Virus record (IMG/VR): IMGVR_UViG_3300042474_000294
Coordinates: 1 to 38,035 of that record
DNA from: a virus
Reading direction: 5' to 3' (one strand)
DNA length: 38,035 bases
Position numbers and translations under genes: made by a program. Position 1 is the stretch's first letter. Each line of letters starts with the position of its first letter. The notes under the pieces were generated by a model, which did not search any database, had not been told where the DNA came from, and saw nothing but the letters and a program-made list of their open reading frames with translations. Below, in pieces: positions 6,956 to 13,716 of this stretch.

Positions 6956-7077
6956 TCTTGGCTCATTCTAAAATACATATACGCGCACCAAGCAAACGCG
7001 ATATTAAATCCGACAGGCGCAAAAATTGCACAAATGGCACTAACTATGGCCGCGGCAAAGAAAATTGGATTTATCAT
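6952..7077 (-). CDS. Small membrane protein (41 aa)
   Basis: From ATG at 7077 to TGA overlapping the polymerase start (ATGA). The protein is nearly all hydrophobic (MINPIFFAAAIVSAICAIFA...), with two possible short membrane helices and a WCAYMYFRMSQE tail. A GTG start at 7140 would give 62 aa but has no better ribosome binding site; neither start has a strong one. No family recognised. Coupling to the polymerase is the best support. Confidence 0.5.
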   Translation of the reverse strand: MINPIFFAAAIVSAICAIFAPVGFNIAFAWCAYMYFRMSQE

Positions 7078-7184
7078 AGTGTGTAGGCGGGGCGTCAATT
7101 TGGTCGTTACTAGCTGTGCGCGGGAAGGCAAAAAAAACACGCACTTACGACATCCTTGAATGCTTGCCTAACCGCCCCTGAACC

Positions 7185-7325
7185 TTACTCTTCTGTCTTT
7201 GGCAATTGTGGGATAGCTTGAGCGCGAATCTCAGCGATCAGGCCTTCGACCTGTTCGTAAGGTTGGCGGCCAAGCATACCCATAATTACATTGACTTGCT
7301 CAATTGAAAGGGTCAAGTCAATCAT
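7185..7325 (-). CDS. Small hypothetical protein (46 aa)
   Basis: Starts in an ATGA overlap (7322-7325) with the preceding SSB-like gene and ends with TAA at 7185-7187. Translation MIDLTLSIEQVNVIMGMLGR..., ending AIPQLPKTEE. The pattern IEQVNxIMGMLGRQPYEQVxGLI is one I associate with small unknown phage proteins in replication regions; it looks like a two-helix unit. Function unknown. The 107 bases between this gene and the next start (7078-7184) show nothing I can interpret. Confidence 0.65.
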   Translation of the reverse strand: MIDLTLSIEQVNVIMGMLGRQPYEQVEGLIAEIRAQAIPQLPKTEE

Positions 7326-7960
7326 GCGGCACCTCTACGACGACGTGCGGGTGCTGCTTCAGCTTCCGCTACTGCGGGCTCTGTTACTTCGCCGTCCATG
7401 CCAACCCACTCGACAATCTCAAAGACTGGCGTGTAGATGCGACCATAGCTCTTGTGCTGATAATGTTCCTTTTTGAGCAACACAACAGGCACAGGCTTGC
7501 TTTGGTCAACATCGACTTGGTTTGCGATGGCGACCGCCAACGCTTGCACCGAACGCTTACCGCCGACGGAAGTCACGGTGTAACGCGCTTCCATCCCTTC
7601 GTCTTCGCCGGAGACACACTTAAGCGACATACCGACTTGCGTTTCCCAACCGCGTTTGGCACCAGGAGGCGGTGAGTCAAGCTCAGGCAACGGCTCGGAC
7701 ACCGACACCATTTTTTCGCCGAGAACTTCACCCTCGCCCCAAGCAATAAAGCCGTGAACAAATGAGAAAGGATTGATCGCCCAACGAGCGTCGTCTTCGG
7801 CTTCGGTCTGGTCTGCACCAAATACCCAATGGCCTGTCTTGTCCATCTTAATGATGACCGAGCCAGGCGTGCCCACGTCTTGCTCAAGCGCGCGAAGCGA
7901 CTGAGAGAGTGACGAAACAGCGGGGAGGTTTGCGGATTTAAAAGTTGCGATATTAGACAT
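7322..7960 (-). CDS. Replication-associated protein, candidate single-stranded DNA-binding protein
   Basis: 212 aa, between a PD-(D/E)XK nuclease and the polymerase. It is rich in beta-strand-like segments and aromatic residues (GHWVFGADQ, ARWAINPFSFVHGFIAWGEGE, RGWETQVGMSLKC), then has a flexible acidic Ala-rich tail ending in RRRRGAA. Such proteins near DUF2800 and polymerase genes often serve as ssDNA-binding or annealing proteins, and the length fits. No OB-fold signature can be proven by eye, so the role comes from context. Its stop overlaps the next gene by ATGA. Confidence 0.6.
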   Translation of the reverse strand: MSNIATFKSANLPAVSSLSQSLRALEQDVGTPGSVIIKMDKTGHWVFGADQTEAEDDARWAINPFSFVHGFIAWGEGEVLGEKMVSVSEPLPELDSPPPGAKRGWETQVGMSLKCVSGEDEGMEARYTVTSVGGKRSVQALAVAIANQVDVDQSKPVPVVLLKKEHYQHKSYGRIYTPVFEIVEWVGMDGEVTEPAVAEAEAAPARRRRGAA

Positions 7961-7961
7961 T

Positions 7962-9053
7962 TTAGATTACCTTAAGTTTAGATAGAACCTTTGAGAGGTT
8001 CAAGATTGCTGGGCGAGGATCATCCTCGTTTGCCAGCGTATTGCCCGATGAAACCGATACAGCTAGTTCCTGCGGGAAATTCTTTTTGCCGACCAACTTC
8101 TCGGCCTGAGCGACAGATATTAGCTTACTTTCAAAAGCTTTGTCACCTAAAAATTTTATTGCGTCGTCTTCGTTAGCCCATTGACGTGTGCCACGCTTGG
8201 CAACCAACTTGTAGCCAGACACTGGGACATCGTTCTCAAGCATGGTAAACGCCATCTCACGCACAGACTTAATAAAGTCTTCAATCTGATCGGCTTGTTG
8301 CAAGTAATGACCAATCTGTGTTGCGTCAATGGTCTGCAAGCTTGTCTTCATAAAACGATCAACTTCGCCTGTCATCTTGGGGCACACGGGCTTGGCCGCA
8401 CACCACCGGCAGTGGTCGCCCGCGTTAAAGTCTGCCTCGGGGCGCTGCGATGCTTTGACAGCTAATACCAGATCACGCTCAAATTTCGCAATGCGCTCGG
8501 GTGTTGTGATCCAACGGCGCATCATAGGGGGTTGCACAATGATGATTTCGATTTCTGTTGCGCCGTTAAACACCCATTGCGTATCAGGCGTACGCATGGC
8601 GGCGGCTGAGTAGAACATCCCTTGGGCGTTCTCTACTGCATCAACCACCACACCATCACCAAACTTCCAATCCAAAACAATGGCCCGACTACCAATCCGA
8701 CCAAGCAGATCAGCAGAACCAAACACCCCAGGCAGGAGATCGCCAAAACCCACGCGGCTCTCCACAGCAAACTCCATACGCTTGTCAGGATCAATCTCGT
8801 CAAGTGCAGCAAGTGCAACGGCAATCTTGTCATCGTAAAGCTCCTGCGTGAGTATGATTCCATTGTATTCCATGCCGATTACGCGCTCGACTTTACCATC
8901 TAAGAGCATAGCAATTGCGTCATGCAGTAGCGTGCCACGGTCAGCGTGTACGCTAGATGGTCTAGGCGGCATCTTGGCGCATAAGTTAACGGAAGCGGGG
9001 CACGCCATGACGCGCTTGGCGGTCGAGCCGCCTACGATTGAACTATGCAGCAT
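7962..9053 (-). CDS. DUF2800-family PD-(D/E)XK nuclease, Cas4/RecB-like
   Basis: 363 aa, predicted metal-dependent exonuclease for replication or recombination. Nuclease core: E/D positions around GSADLLG (D115) and VLDWKFG (D128, K130). Cysteines C18 in RVMACPASVNL and C215, C218, C224 in HCRWCAAKPVCPK give the one-plus-three arrangement of an Fe-S cluster seen in Cas4/AddB-type nucleases. The N-terminal CPASVxL motif is characteristic of DUF2800. It overlaps the upstream small gene by 11 bases and is followed after one base by the SSB-like gene. It is not part of a CRISPR locus. Confidence 0.85.
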   Translation of the reverse strand: MLHSSIVGGSTAKRVMACPASVNLCAKMPPRPSSVHADRGTLLHDAIAMLLDGKVERVIGMEYNGIILTQELYDDKIAVALAALDEIDPDKRMEFAVESRVGFGDLLPGVFGSADLLGRIGSRAIVLDWKFGDGVVVDAVENAQGMFYSAAAMRTPDTQWVFNGATEIEIIIVQPPMMRRWITTPERIAKFERDLVLAVKASQRPEADFNAGDHCRWCAAKPVCPKMTGEVDRFMKTSLQTIDATQIGHYLQQADQIEDFIKSVREMAFTMLENDVPVSGYKLVAKRGTRQWANEDDAIKFLGDKAFESKLISVAQAEKLVGKKNFPQELAVSVSSGNTLANEDDPRPAILNLSKVLSKLKVI

Positions 9054-9231
9054 CGCGGCGCTCCATCATCAAGTCGGCGTACTCATACGCGGCGTCAACA
9101 ACATTTTTAGGGGCAAGAGGCGGGTTCACTGCAAGAAGGCCTTGCAAGGCGGCTGTGGCAAAGAAATCGCGTAATGTCATGCCTTGGACGACATCCTTAG
9201 CAGACCAAGTGGGGAAAGCGGGTGTGTTCAT
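9043..9231 (-). CDS. Small phage protein with MTLRDFFA motif (62 aa)
   Basis: First gene of the leftward replication operon. The central segment GMTLRDFFATAALQGLLA, then a helix AAYEYADLMMERRDA, is a pattern I know from many small phage proteins of unknown function. It overlaps the nuclease gene by 11 bases. AGGAG upstream of the ATG (plus-strand CTCCT at 9239-9243) is the ribosome binding site. The start faces the inverted repeat at 9256-9290, which probably controls it. Confidence 0.7.
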   Translation of the reverse strand: MNTPAFPTWSAKDVVQGMTLRDFFATAALQGLLAVNPPLAPKNVVDAAYEYADLMMERRDAA

Positions 9232-9255
9232 AGTGTAGTCTCCTGTTGTGAATTT

Positions 9256-9290
9256 GTATTTGACATCATTTTGTTTTTGTTGTCAAATAC
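9256..9290. promoter_or_regulatory. Inverted repeat with divergent TTGACA boxes
   Basis: GTATTTGACA (9256-9265) and TGTCAAATAC (9281-9290) are perfect 10-bp inverted arms separated by 15 AT-rich bases. Each arm contains a consensus -35 box TTGACA, one per strand (9260-9265 and 9286-9281), and TCAAAT lies 17 bases from each as a weak -10. The element sits exactly between the divergent operons starting at 9231 (minus) and 9296 (plus). Either paired promoters, a dimeric operator, or both. Confidence 0.6.
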
Positions 9291-9295
9291 TTTTT

Positions 9296-9583
9296 ATGCG
9301 TGAATCAGAAATCGAGGCGTACTTCAAATGGTCGGTCGAAATGGTCGGTGGCATCACTTACAAGTTTACATCGCCATCGCATCGGGGCGTCGCCGATCGT
9401 ATAGCGTGCCTGCCCGATGGGCAGACGTGGTTCGTGGAGTTGAAGACCAAGGGTGGCAGGCTTTCACCACTCCAAAAGTTATTCGCCGCGGAAATGGTAA
9501 GACTTAAACAAAACTACAGTTGTCTATGGACTAAGGAACAGATTGATGATTTCATTAAGGCCCTATCAGAACGAAGCCGCTGA
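9296..9583 (+). CDS. VRR-NUC domain nuclease (95 aa)
   Basis: Stand-alone VRR-NUC nuclease. MRESEIEAYF at the start, then HRGVADRIACLPDGQTWFVELKTKGG holds the catalytic D and ExK (VELK) of the PD-(D/E)XK fold. The usual GxPDR motif reads GVADR here, with the proline lost. The ATG at 9296 is chosen because it matches the family start; a longer frame from a GTG at 9248 crosses the inverted repeat. No ribosome binding site is visible, so it may be leaderless. It overlaps the helicase gene by 38 bases, and nuclease and helicase probably work together in DNA processing. Confidence 0.85.
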   Translation: MRESEIEAYFKWSVEMVGGITYKFTSPSHRGVADRIACLPDGQTWFVELKTKGGRLSPLQKLFAAEMVRLKQNYSCLWTKEQIDDFIKALSERSR

Positions 9584-10877
9584 CTTCCTGTACGCGCATG
9601 ATCGTGCAATGGTGTTAGCGCCCGTGGGCGCAGGTAAGACGGCGATTACGTTGACGGCCATGCAAGACGCGCTTGACAAGGGCTTCGTGCACCGGTGGCT
9701 GGTGTTGGCGCCTAAGCGTGTGGCGACCGACGTCTGGCCAGTCGAAGCGCCTAAGTGGGCGCCTAAGCTTAACATTGCGGTGGCGGTCGGCACACCTAAG
9801 CAACGGTTAGCAGCACTTACGGCCGATGTGGTTGTCACCAACTACGACAATCTGCAATGGTTAGCCAAGCAAGAATTGGACTTTGATGGCGTGGTGTTTG
9901 ACGAACTGACAAGGCTTAAGAACCCGTCAGGCGCACGATTCAAGGCGCTCTTTAAGATCATCGACAAGATGCGTATTCGTTGGGGCCTGACTGGATCGTT
10001 TACCTCGAACGGCCTAGAAGACGTGTTCGGCCAGTGCAAGATTGTCGATCAATCGTTACTCGGGCGCAGCAAAGGCGCGTTCATGCAGAAGTATTTTGTG
10101 CTGATGAATCCCGAGTATGGCGAGTGGGCACCACGGCCTGGGTCGCTTAAGATGGTCATGGACGTCATTCGCCCAGCGACCTACTTGCTTGAGCCTGGTG
10201 AGTACGCAGACAAGCTGCCCCCTTGTCACATGGTCGAGTTGCGCTGCGATATGCCGATGACCGAATACAACCAAATGAAAAAAGATTTTGTGTTGCAGTA
10301 TGGCGACACGCAAATCGAGGCTGTGAACGCCGCAGTCGTGACAGGCAAGCTGCAACAAATGGCGTCGGGGTTTGTGTACGACACGTCAGTCAAACCCAAC
10401 CCGTTAGCACCAGGCAAGTTTGTGACAACGCAGACGCCTATCTGGTTTAGCCGCCACAAGTTTGAACTACTCGACGATCTAATACAGGAGAACCAACATG
10501 CCAACACAATCATCGCGTACACGTACAAGGAAGAGCTCGCCGAGCTCAAGCGCCGCTATAAGCACGCCCTTACCCTTGACGATGACCGCGCTATCGAGCG
10601 CTGGAATAAGGGAGAGGTGGAGTTGCTTCTTGTCCACCCCAAGTCAGCCGGACATGGGCTTAACTTGCAACACGGCGGTTGCCGGATGGTCTTTCTGTCA
10701 CTGCCTTGGAGTCTTGAATTGTTCGAACAAACCGTAGGGCGTCTGCACCGCTCGGGCCAGAAGCATGACGTGTGGGTGTACGTGTTGCTCACCAACAAAA
10801 CCGTTGATGAGAAAATTTGGGCGGCGCTACACAACAAGCGCGCCGTGTCTGATATTGCTATGGAGGCGTTGAAATGA
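9546..10877 (+). CDS. SNF2/SF2-type DNA helicase
   Basis: 443 aa from the ATG at 9546, with AAGGA at 9534-9538. Motifs: Q-like LRPYQ (4-8), Walker A GAGKT (28-32), motif II DELT (119-122), motif III GLTGSF, motif V SAGHGLNLQ and motif VI QTVGRLHRSGQ. This is the compact phage SNF2 family, shorter than cellular remodellers. It probably unwinds or remodels DNA during replication or recombination, alongside the VRR-NUC nuclease encoded directly upstream; this pairing is common in phages. It ends in an ATGA overlap with the next gene. Confidence 0.92.
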   Translation: MISLRPYQNEAADFLYAHDRAMVLAPVGAGKTAITLTAMQDALDKGFVHRWLVLAPKRVATDVWPVEAPKWAPKLNIAVAVGTPKQRLAALTADVVVTNYDNLQWLAKQELDFDGVVFDELTRLKNPSGARFKALFKIIDKMRIRWGLTGSFTSNGLEDVFGQCKIVDQSLLGRSKGAFMQKYFVLMNPEYGEWAPRPGSLKMVMDVIRPATYLLEPGEYADKLPPCHMVELRCDMPMTEYNQMKKDFVLQYGDTQIEAVNAAVVTGKLQQMASGFVYDTSVKPNPLAPGKFVTTQTPIWFSRHKFELLDDLIQENQHANTIIAYTYKEELAELKRRYKHALTLDDDRAIERWNKGEVELLLVHPKSAGHGLNLQHGGCRMVFLSLPWSLELFEQTVGRLHRSGQKHDVWVYVLLTNKTVDEKIWAALHNKRAVSDIAMEALK

Positions 10878-11014
10878 CACTAGAAAGAGCAATTGAGATA
10901 TTAAACACCGGATTGATTACCCAGCAAGAACAACTTGAAATTGCACAAATGATTAAGGAATATGATGAAACGATTAGAACTCTACAAAGCCAAACTGAAA
11001 GCCGCGAAGGTTGA
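10874..11014 (+). CDS. Small hypothetical protein (46 aa)
   Basis: ATGA overlap with the helicase stop, TGA at 11012-11014. Translation MTLERAIEILNTGLITQQEQ..., ending QSQTESREG. The MTLExAIEILN start is common to small helical phage proteins. The last 50 bases overlap the next gene in another frame. No function can be given. Confidence 0.6.
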   Translation: MTLERAIEILNTGLITQQEQLEIAQMIKEYDETIRTLQSQTESREG

Positions 11015-11126
11015 GCTAACCATTCGGCAGCGCCAAGCTAACGCCGTTCAACGCGCGCTATTTAACGTCACCAACCGCATTAACGACTTGGAGCAAAAAA
11101 TTGAGAACCTGGCGCAGCCTAAATAA
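10965..11126 (+). CDS. Small basic helical protein (53 aa)
   Basis: ATG at 10965, AAGGA at 10955-10959, TAA at 11124-11126; an in-frame ATG at 10962 is also possible. The protein (MKRLELYKAKLKAAKVELTI...LFNVTNRINDLEQKIENLAQPK) is strongly basic with heptad-like leucine spacing, so a short coiled coil is likely. It overlaps both neighbours (50 and 26 bases), which is unusual even for this compact genome. No family recognised. Confidence 0.55.
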   Translation: MKRLELYKAKLKAAKVELTIRQRQANAVQRALFNVTNRINDLEQKIENLAQPK

Positions 11127-11289
11127 CGAACTACACAGCCTAAGCGAGCAAACCGTTTTAGAGCTACTGAACGAAGAACGCGCAACAGCACGGCGCTCAT
11201 CTATACTAAAGCGGTTGCACCAGCGCTACACGGCGCTACGCGCAGACCGCGAACGTATCGAGATTATGAATGAGGCACGACAGCCATGA
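11101..11289 (+). CDS. Small helical protein, TTG start (62 aa)
   Basis: Begins at TTG (11101) with GGAG at 11091-11094, in the recurrent motif TTGGAGCA. The protein starts MRTWRSLNNELHSLSEQTVL and is rich in Arg, Glu and Leu: two or three helices, possibly a coiled coil (ALRADRERIEIMNEARQ). Function unknown. It overlaps the preceding gene by 26 bases and the DUF6378 gene by ATGA. Confidence 0.6.
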   Translation: MRTWRSLNNELHSLSEQTVLELLNEERATARRSSILKRLHQRYTALRADRERIEIMNEARQP

Positions 11290-11621
11290 AGAACATTGAA
11301 ACGCTTGCCGACATCGTAGCGCGCGATTACGCCCAAGGCTACGCGCACCCAATTAAAGGCGTAGACACCATACTAGAGGAGCGCGGCCGCCGTTATGGTC
11401 TATTTAAAGACTTAGCCAGTATGTCGCAAACGATAAAAGACATGATGAAACAAGAAGAAGGTTGGGCAAGACTCGCCCCCGATCAAAAGGAAGCGCTTGA
11501 GGTAATTGCGCAGAAAATTGCACGCATCCTGAATGGCGATCCTAACTACGCCGATTCTTGGGTTGACATTGCGGGCTATGCTAAATTGGTCGCAGATCGA
11601 CTAGAGGGAGTTGTCCGATGA
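11286..11621 (+). CDS. DUF6378 family protein
   Basis: 111 aa. The C-terminal block ILNGDPNYADSWVDIAGYAK plus LVADRLEG is the hallmark of DUF6378, a small all-helical phage family that resembles MazG-like nucleotide pyrophosphohydrolase folds. The central part (ERGRRYGLFKDLASMSQTIK) fits as well. A nucleotide-metabolism role is a family-level guess, since the full EExxE metal site of MazG is not obvious. Coupled at both ends by ATGA. Confidence 0.85.
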   Translation: MKNIETLADIVARDYAQGYAHPIKGVDTILEERGRRYGLFKDLASMSQTIKDMMKQEEGWARLAPDQKEALEVIAQKIARILNGDPNYADSWVDIAGYAKLVADRLEGVVR

Positions 11622-11794
11622 TCCTGATTAAGATTTTTGTCCAAGAGTCGGACAAAATTTGTAGGTGCGAGCACATACCCTTGTGCAATCTTTATGACCG
11701 ATGTATGAAGGAGACTAAAAATGAAACTACGCTGCCCCCTGATCGACGACCCAACTTGGGTGTATGTACCGTCAGCCGCAACAGACGTCGCTAA
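11618..11794 (+). CDS. Small cysteine-rich hypothetical protein (58 aa)
   Basis: ATGA overlap with DUF6378 (11618-11621), TAA at 11792-11794. It begins MILIKIFVQESDKICRCEHI and has five cysteines (C15, C17, C23, C29, C50), then a basic tail ending in RRR. The second half overlaps the next gene in another frame, so only the first 34 codons may be under selection. Moderate doubt that it is real. Confidence 0.4.
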   Translation: MILIKIFVQESDKICRCEHIPLCNLYDRCMKETKNETTLPPDRRPNLGVCTVSRNRRR

Positions 11795-11855
11795 GACGTG
11801 GGCTAAGTTTGGTTGGAGTCCACCATCCCAAGCGCGGCAGTCCGCACATGCTTGA
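11721..11855 (+). CDS. Small phage protein (44 aa)
   Basis: ATG at 11721 with AAGGAG at 11708-11713. Translation MKLRCPLIDDPTWVYVPSAA, then TDVAKTWAKFGWSPPSQ. The pattern TxVAxTWxxFGWxPPS recurs in small proteins of phages infecting Burkholderiales and relatives, function unknown. It ends the rightward operon and overlaps the endolysin gene of the opposite strand tail to tail by 53 bases. Confidence 0.65.
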   Translation: MKLRCPLIDDPTWVYVPSAATDVAKTWAKFGWSPPSQARQSAHA

Positions 11856-12348
11856 CACGGTTTAACCAACCTGTTTCATAAACAGGATTGTTTAGACCCA
11901 AGTAGAAGTCCACTTTGGCGGCCGAGAACTTGTCGATCAATTCGTTTACGTCTTGTTTGGCAACGGCAGCCAAAGTAATAGGTCCGATACCACCATCAAC
12001 CGGCACGCCAACACACTCTTGCAAGAGTTTACCGGCACGGCCTGGGCCACCATTAACCGCGATGTCAAACACCAGATAGTCAATGGGTGATGGCAACTCG
12101 TCGCAACGACATATGTCCCAGAATTTCCGTTTGTAGAATGGTCTAACGTCTTCTGGCGTAAGCTTCTTCATCTGCTCATGCGTGACCTGATGGCCTGTCC
12201 ACGCTTCCCAGTTGTATTGCGTGACGCCCAACATGGTTGAGCCTGGGCGACCGTCGGGCAGTTTGTTGCCATCATCGCGGGGGTCGTCGCTAAAGCCACC
12301 CTCGCTCTTGATCATTAAATCAAACGACTTATTCCAGTTACTTTGCAT
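11803..12348 (-). CDS. Endolysin, glycosyl hydrolase 108 family
   Basis: 181 aa, peptidoglycan hydrolase for host lysis. The N-terminal KSEGGFSDDPRDDG holds the catalytic glutamate (E16) of the GH108 (N-acetylmuramidase) family. FWDICRCDELPSPIDYLVFD and IAVNGGPGRA are also family blocks, and the C-terminal part (about 105-175) matches the predicted peptidoglycan-binding PG_3 domain. No signal peptide or SAR-type anchor, so release depends on the holin encoded directly upstream, whose frame overlaps by 11 bases. Last gene of the late operon. Confidence 0.92.
   Translation of the reverse strand: MQSNWNKSFDLMIKSEGGFSDDPRDDGNKLPDGRPGSTMLGVTQYNWEAWTGHQVTHEQMKKLTPEDVRPFYKRKFWDICRCDELPSPIDYLVFDIAVNGGPGRAGKLLQECVGVPVDGGIGPITLAAVAKQDVNELIDKFSAAKVDFYLGLNNPVYETGWLNRVKHVRTAALGMVDSNQT
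11870..11886 (+). terminator. Possible terminator of the second rightward operon
   Basis: CCTGTTT (11870-11876) pairs with AAACAGG (11880-11886) around a 3-base loop, followed by ATTGTTT. It starts 15 bases after the last plus-strand stop, inside the endolysin coding region. The stem is AT-rich and the T-tract interrupted, so it is at best a weak terminator, but no other candidate exists near this convergent end. Confidence 0.35.
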
Positions 12349-12769
12349 TTTTAATCTCCGCTTCAGTGACTTTTTCTTTAGTTTTCATATCAATAATCTT
12401 TTCCAACGTCCTGCCACCAAAGTAGAAAGACATAATAAGCATACCCCATTGACCGAGCAGCTCGACATACGCTTTGTTTGTTTCCATGTCAAAGGCAGAC
12501 ATCATGGCAAATGTGAAATAGCCTGACAGAATCGCTATAAGCGTCATAGGGCGGATGTTCTTGGAGAGCCATGAGTCGGACTTCATGTCGTTCTCTTGGC
12601 GCTTGGTCAGCTCGCCTTGCTCTTGCATGTCGGCTTGCATCTTAGCAAGCTCACCGTTCTGTTGCATCTGCATTAGCTCTAGCTGAGCCTTTGCTTTTTG
12701 TTCAGGATCAGGGAAAAACTTGTCTAGCACCTTCATGCCGATGCCAAGGATATCCATTATCGGTAACAT
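12338..12769 (-). CDS. Holin, three-TM gene-transfer-agent type
   Basis: 143 aa. N-terminal amphipathic segment (MLPIMDILGIGMKVLDKFFP), a charged coiled-coil middle rich in Gln, Met and Glu (about 22-65), then membrane helices about 73-94 (IRPMTLIAILSGYFTFAMM) and about 103-120 (LLGQWGMLIMSFYFGG). The order DPEQKAKAQLEL...SWLSKNIRPMTL matches the Holin_3TM/GTA-release family (PF11351-like). It forms the inner-membrane lesion that lets the endolysin out. It overlaps the endolysin start by 11 bases, as usual for a lysis cassette. Confidence 0.85.
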   Translation of the reverse strand: MLPIMDILGIGMKVLDKFFPDPEQKAKAQLELMQMQQNGELAKMQADMQEQGELTKRQENDMKSDSWLSKNIRPMTLIAILSGYFTFAMMSAFDMETNKAYVELLGQWGMLIMSFYFGGRTLEKIIDMKTKEKVTEAEIKNAK

Positions 12770-12770
12770 A

Positions 12771-12857
12771 TTAGAACCTCACGTTTGAAAACCATGCTTT
12801 AGTTGCTGTCCACTTGGCGCTACACCAAGCCTTAAATGTTTCCCATTTTGTTTTCAT
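12771..12857 (-). CDS. 28-aa tryptophan-rich micropeptide in the lysis cassette
   Basis: ATG at 12857 overlaps the preceding stop as ATGA (12854-12857), with TAA at 12771-12773, only 1 base before the holin gene. The peptide starts MKTKWETFKAWCSAKWTATK and contains four tryptophans spaced for one face of a helix, with lysines on the other, so it is likely an amphipathic membrane-surface helix. It may tune the holin or help disrupt the membrane, which is inference from position and composition. No family recognised. Confidence 0.55.
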   Translation of the reverse strand: MKTKWETFKAWCSAKWTATKAWFSNVRF

Positions 12858-13495
12858 TTGTCCATCTCCGATGCGGCTAATATCATTCGGGTCTTAACGG
12901 ATATCAAGTCCCGTGGCTCAGACTTAAAGCCTACAGCAACATAACCAGCAAACTTACCGATTTCATTAGGTATCGAAGCCCTGCACATGTAAGTAACGCC
13001 CATCAGCTTTGCCCACTCACCGACGGGGCTAGATGACTCAAACGGCTTACACGCTACTTCGTTGTTTAACATTGAGACTACATCTGCATTGCGCTCAGGG
13101 CTGGCGGCAAACAGGCTGACCGTCAAGCCTTCAAGCTTGTGGTTGCGCTCACCGTTCGCAATAGCTAATACCGTCGTTCGGCTGTTTGTTGCAAGATTGA
13201 CCTTATTAACCACAACACCGATAGCGCTTACTTCTTTAACTAAAGCGTTTGCCAGAGGAAGCAACTGTTCATGATCTTTTAGTTGTGGCATTGAGTTGCT
13301 GGACTTGATTGCAGCCAAGATGACCTGACGGCTATCCCACGCAAAGTATCCGGTGAAGGCAATGGTAGACAGTAGGATGACCGAAACAAGCTTGAACGGG
13401 TTGTCCACCCACTTGATCAGGTCAAGAATCTTATCTGTTGTGTCGCGCGGCGCTGCTTTTCTAGCCCTTGTTGCGGGCCTTCTAGCGGTGGCCAT
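12854..13495 (-). CDS. Single-pass membrane protein of the lysis region (213 aa)
   Basis: Very basic cytoplasmic N-terminus (about 1-20, RRPATRARKAAPR), one membrane helix about 34-53 (FKLVSVILLSTIAFTGYFAW), then a roughly 155-aa domain expected in the periplasm. That domain contains two cysteines (C148, C170), which could form a disulfide. The topology resembles membrane proteins found near lysis genes of podophages, but there is no spanin-type lipoprotein partner. A role in lysis or superinfection control is conjecture. Start and stop are fused to neighbours (TAATG at 13493-13497, ATGA at 12854-12857). Confidence 0.75.
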   Translation of the reverse strand: MATARRPATRARKAAPRDTTDKILDLIKWVDNPFKLVSVILLSTIAFTGYFAWDSRQVILAAIKSSNSMPQLKDHEQLLPLANALVKEVSAIGVVVNKVNLATNSRTTVLAIANGERNHKLEGLTVSLFAASPERNADVVSMLNNEVACKPFESSSPVGEWAKLMGVTYMCRASIPNEIGKFAGYVAVGFKSEPRDLISVKTRMILAASEMDK

Positions 13496-13716
13496 TACTT
13501 GTCCATTTTATTGTCAAGCTTGTCAAAAATCTTGCCAAGCATGGTTTTAATTTCGGCGATGTCGCGATGGTACTCGTCTTTGCTAATGTAGACCATCGGC
13601 ATCTTACGCACGTCGTTATCCAAGCGATCAATCGCTTTGGTGATGTTGTTCAGCACCCAGCCACCGAAAAACGACGCCAAGCCAATCGCAATGTTAAAAA
13701 ACATTTGTGAATCCAT
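13495..13716 (-). CDS. Small membrane-anchored coiled-coil protein (73 aa)
   Basis: N-terminal membrane helix MDSQMFFNIAIGLASFFGGW (about 5-22), then NNITKAIDRLDNDVRKMP and a helical tail KDEYHRDIAEIKTMLGKIFD ending in KLDNKMDK. Small proteins with exactly this plan are common beside phage lysis genes and are usually left unnamed. It could be an i-spanin-like or holin-associated factor. The stop and start overlap neighbouring genes by single bases (TAATG). Confidence 0.75.
   Translation of the reverse strand: MDSQMFFNIAIGLASFFGGWVLNNITKAIDRLDNDVRKMPMVYISKDEYHRDIAEIKTMLGKIFDKLDNKMDK

Noticed and set aside
7962-9053. Cas4 nuclease
   Set aside because: Fe-S cysteines and nuclease core are shared, but the N-terminal motif and replication context fit the phage DUF2800 family.
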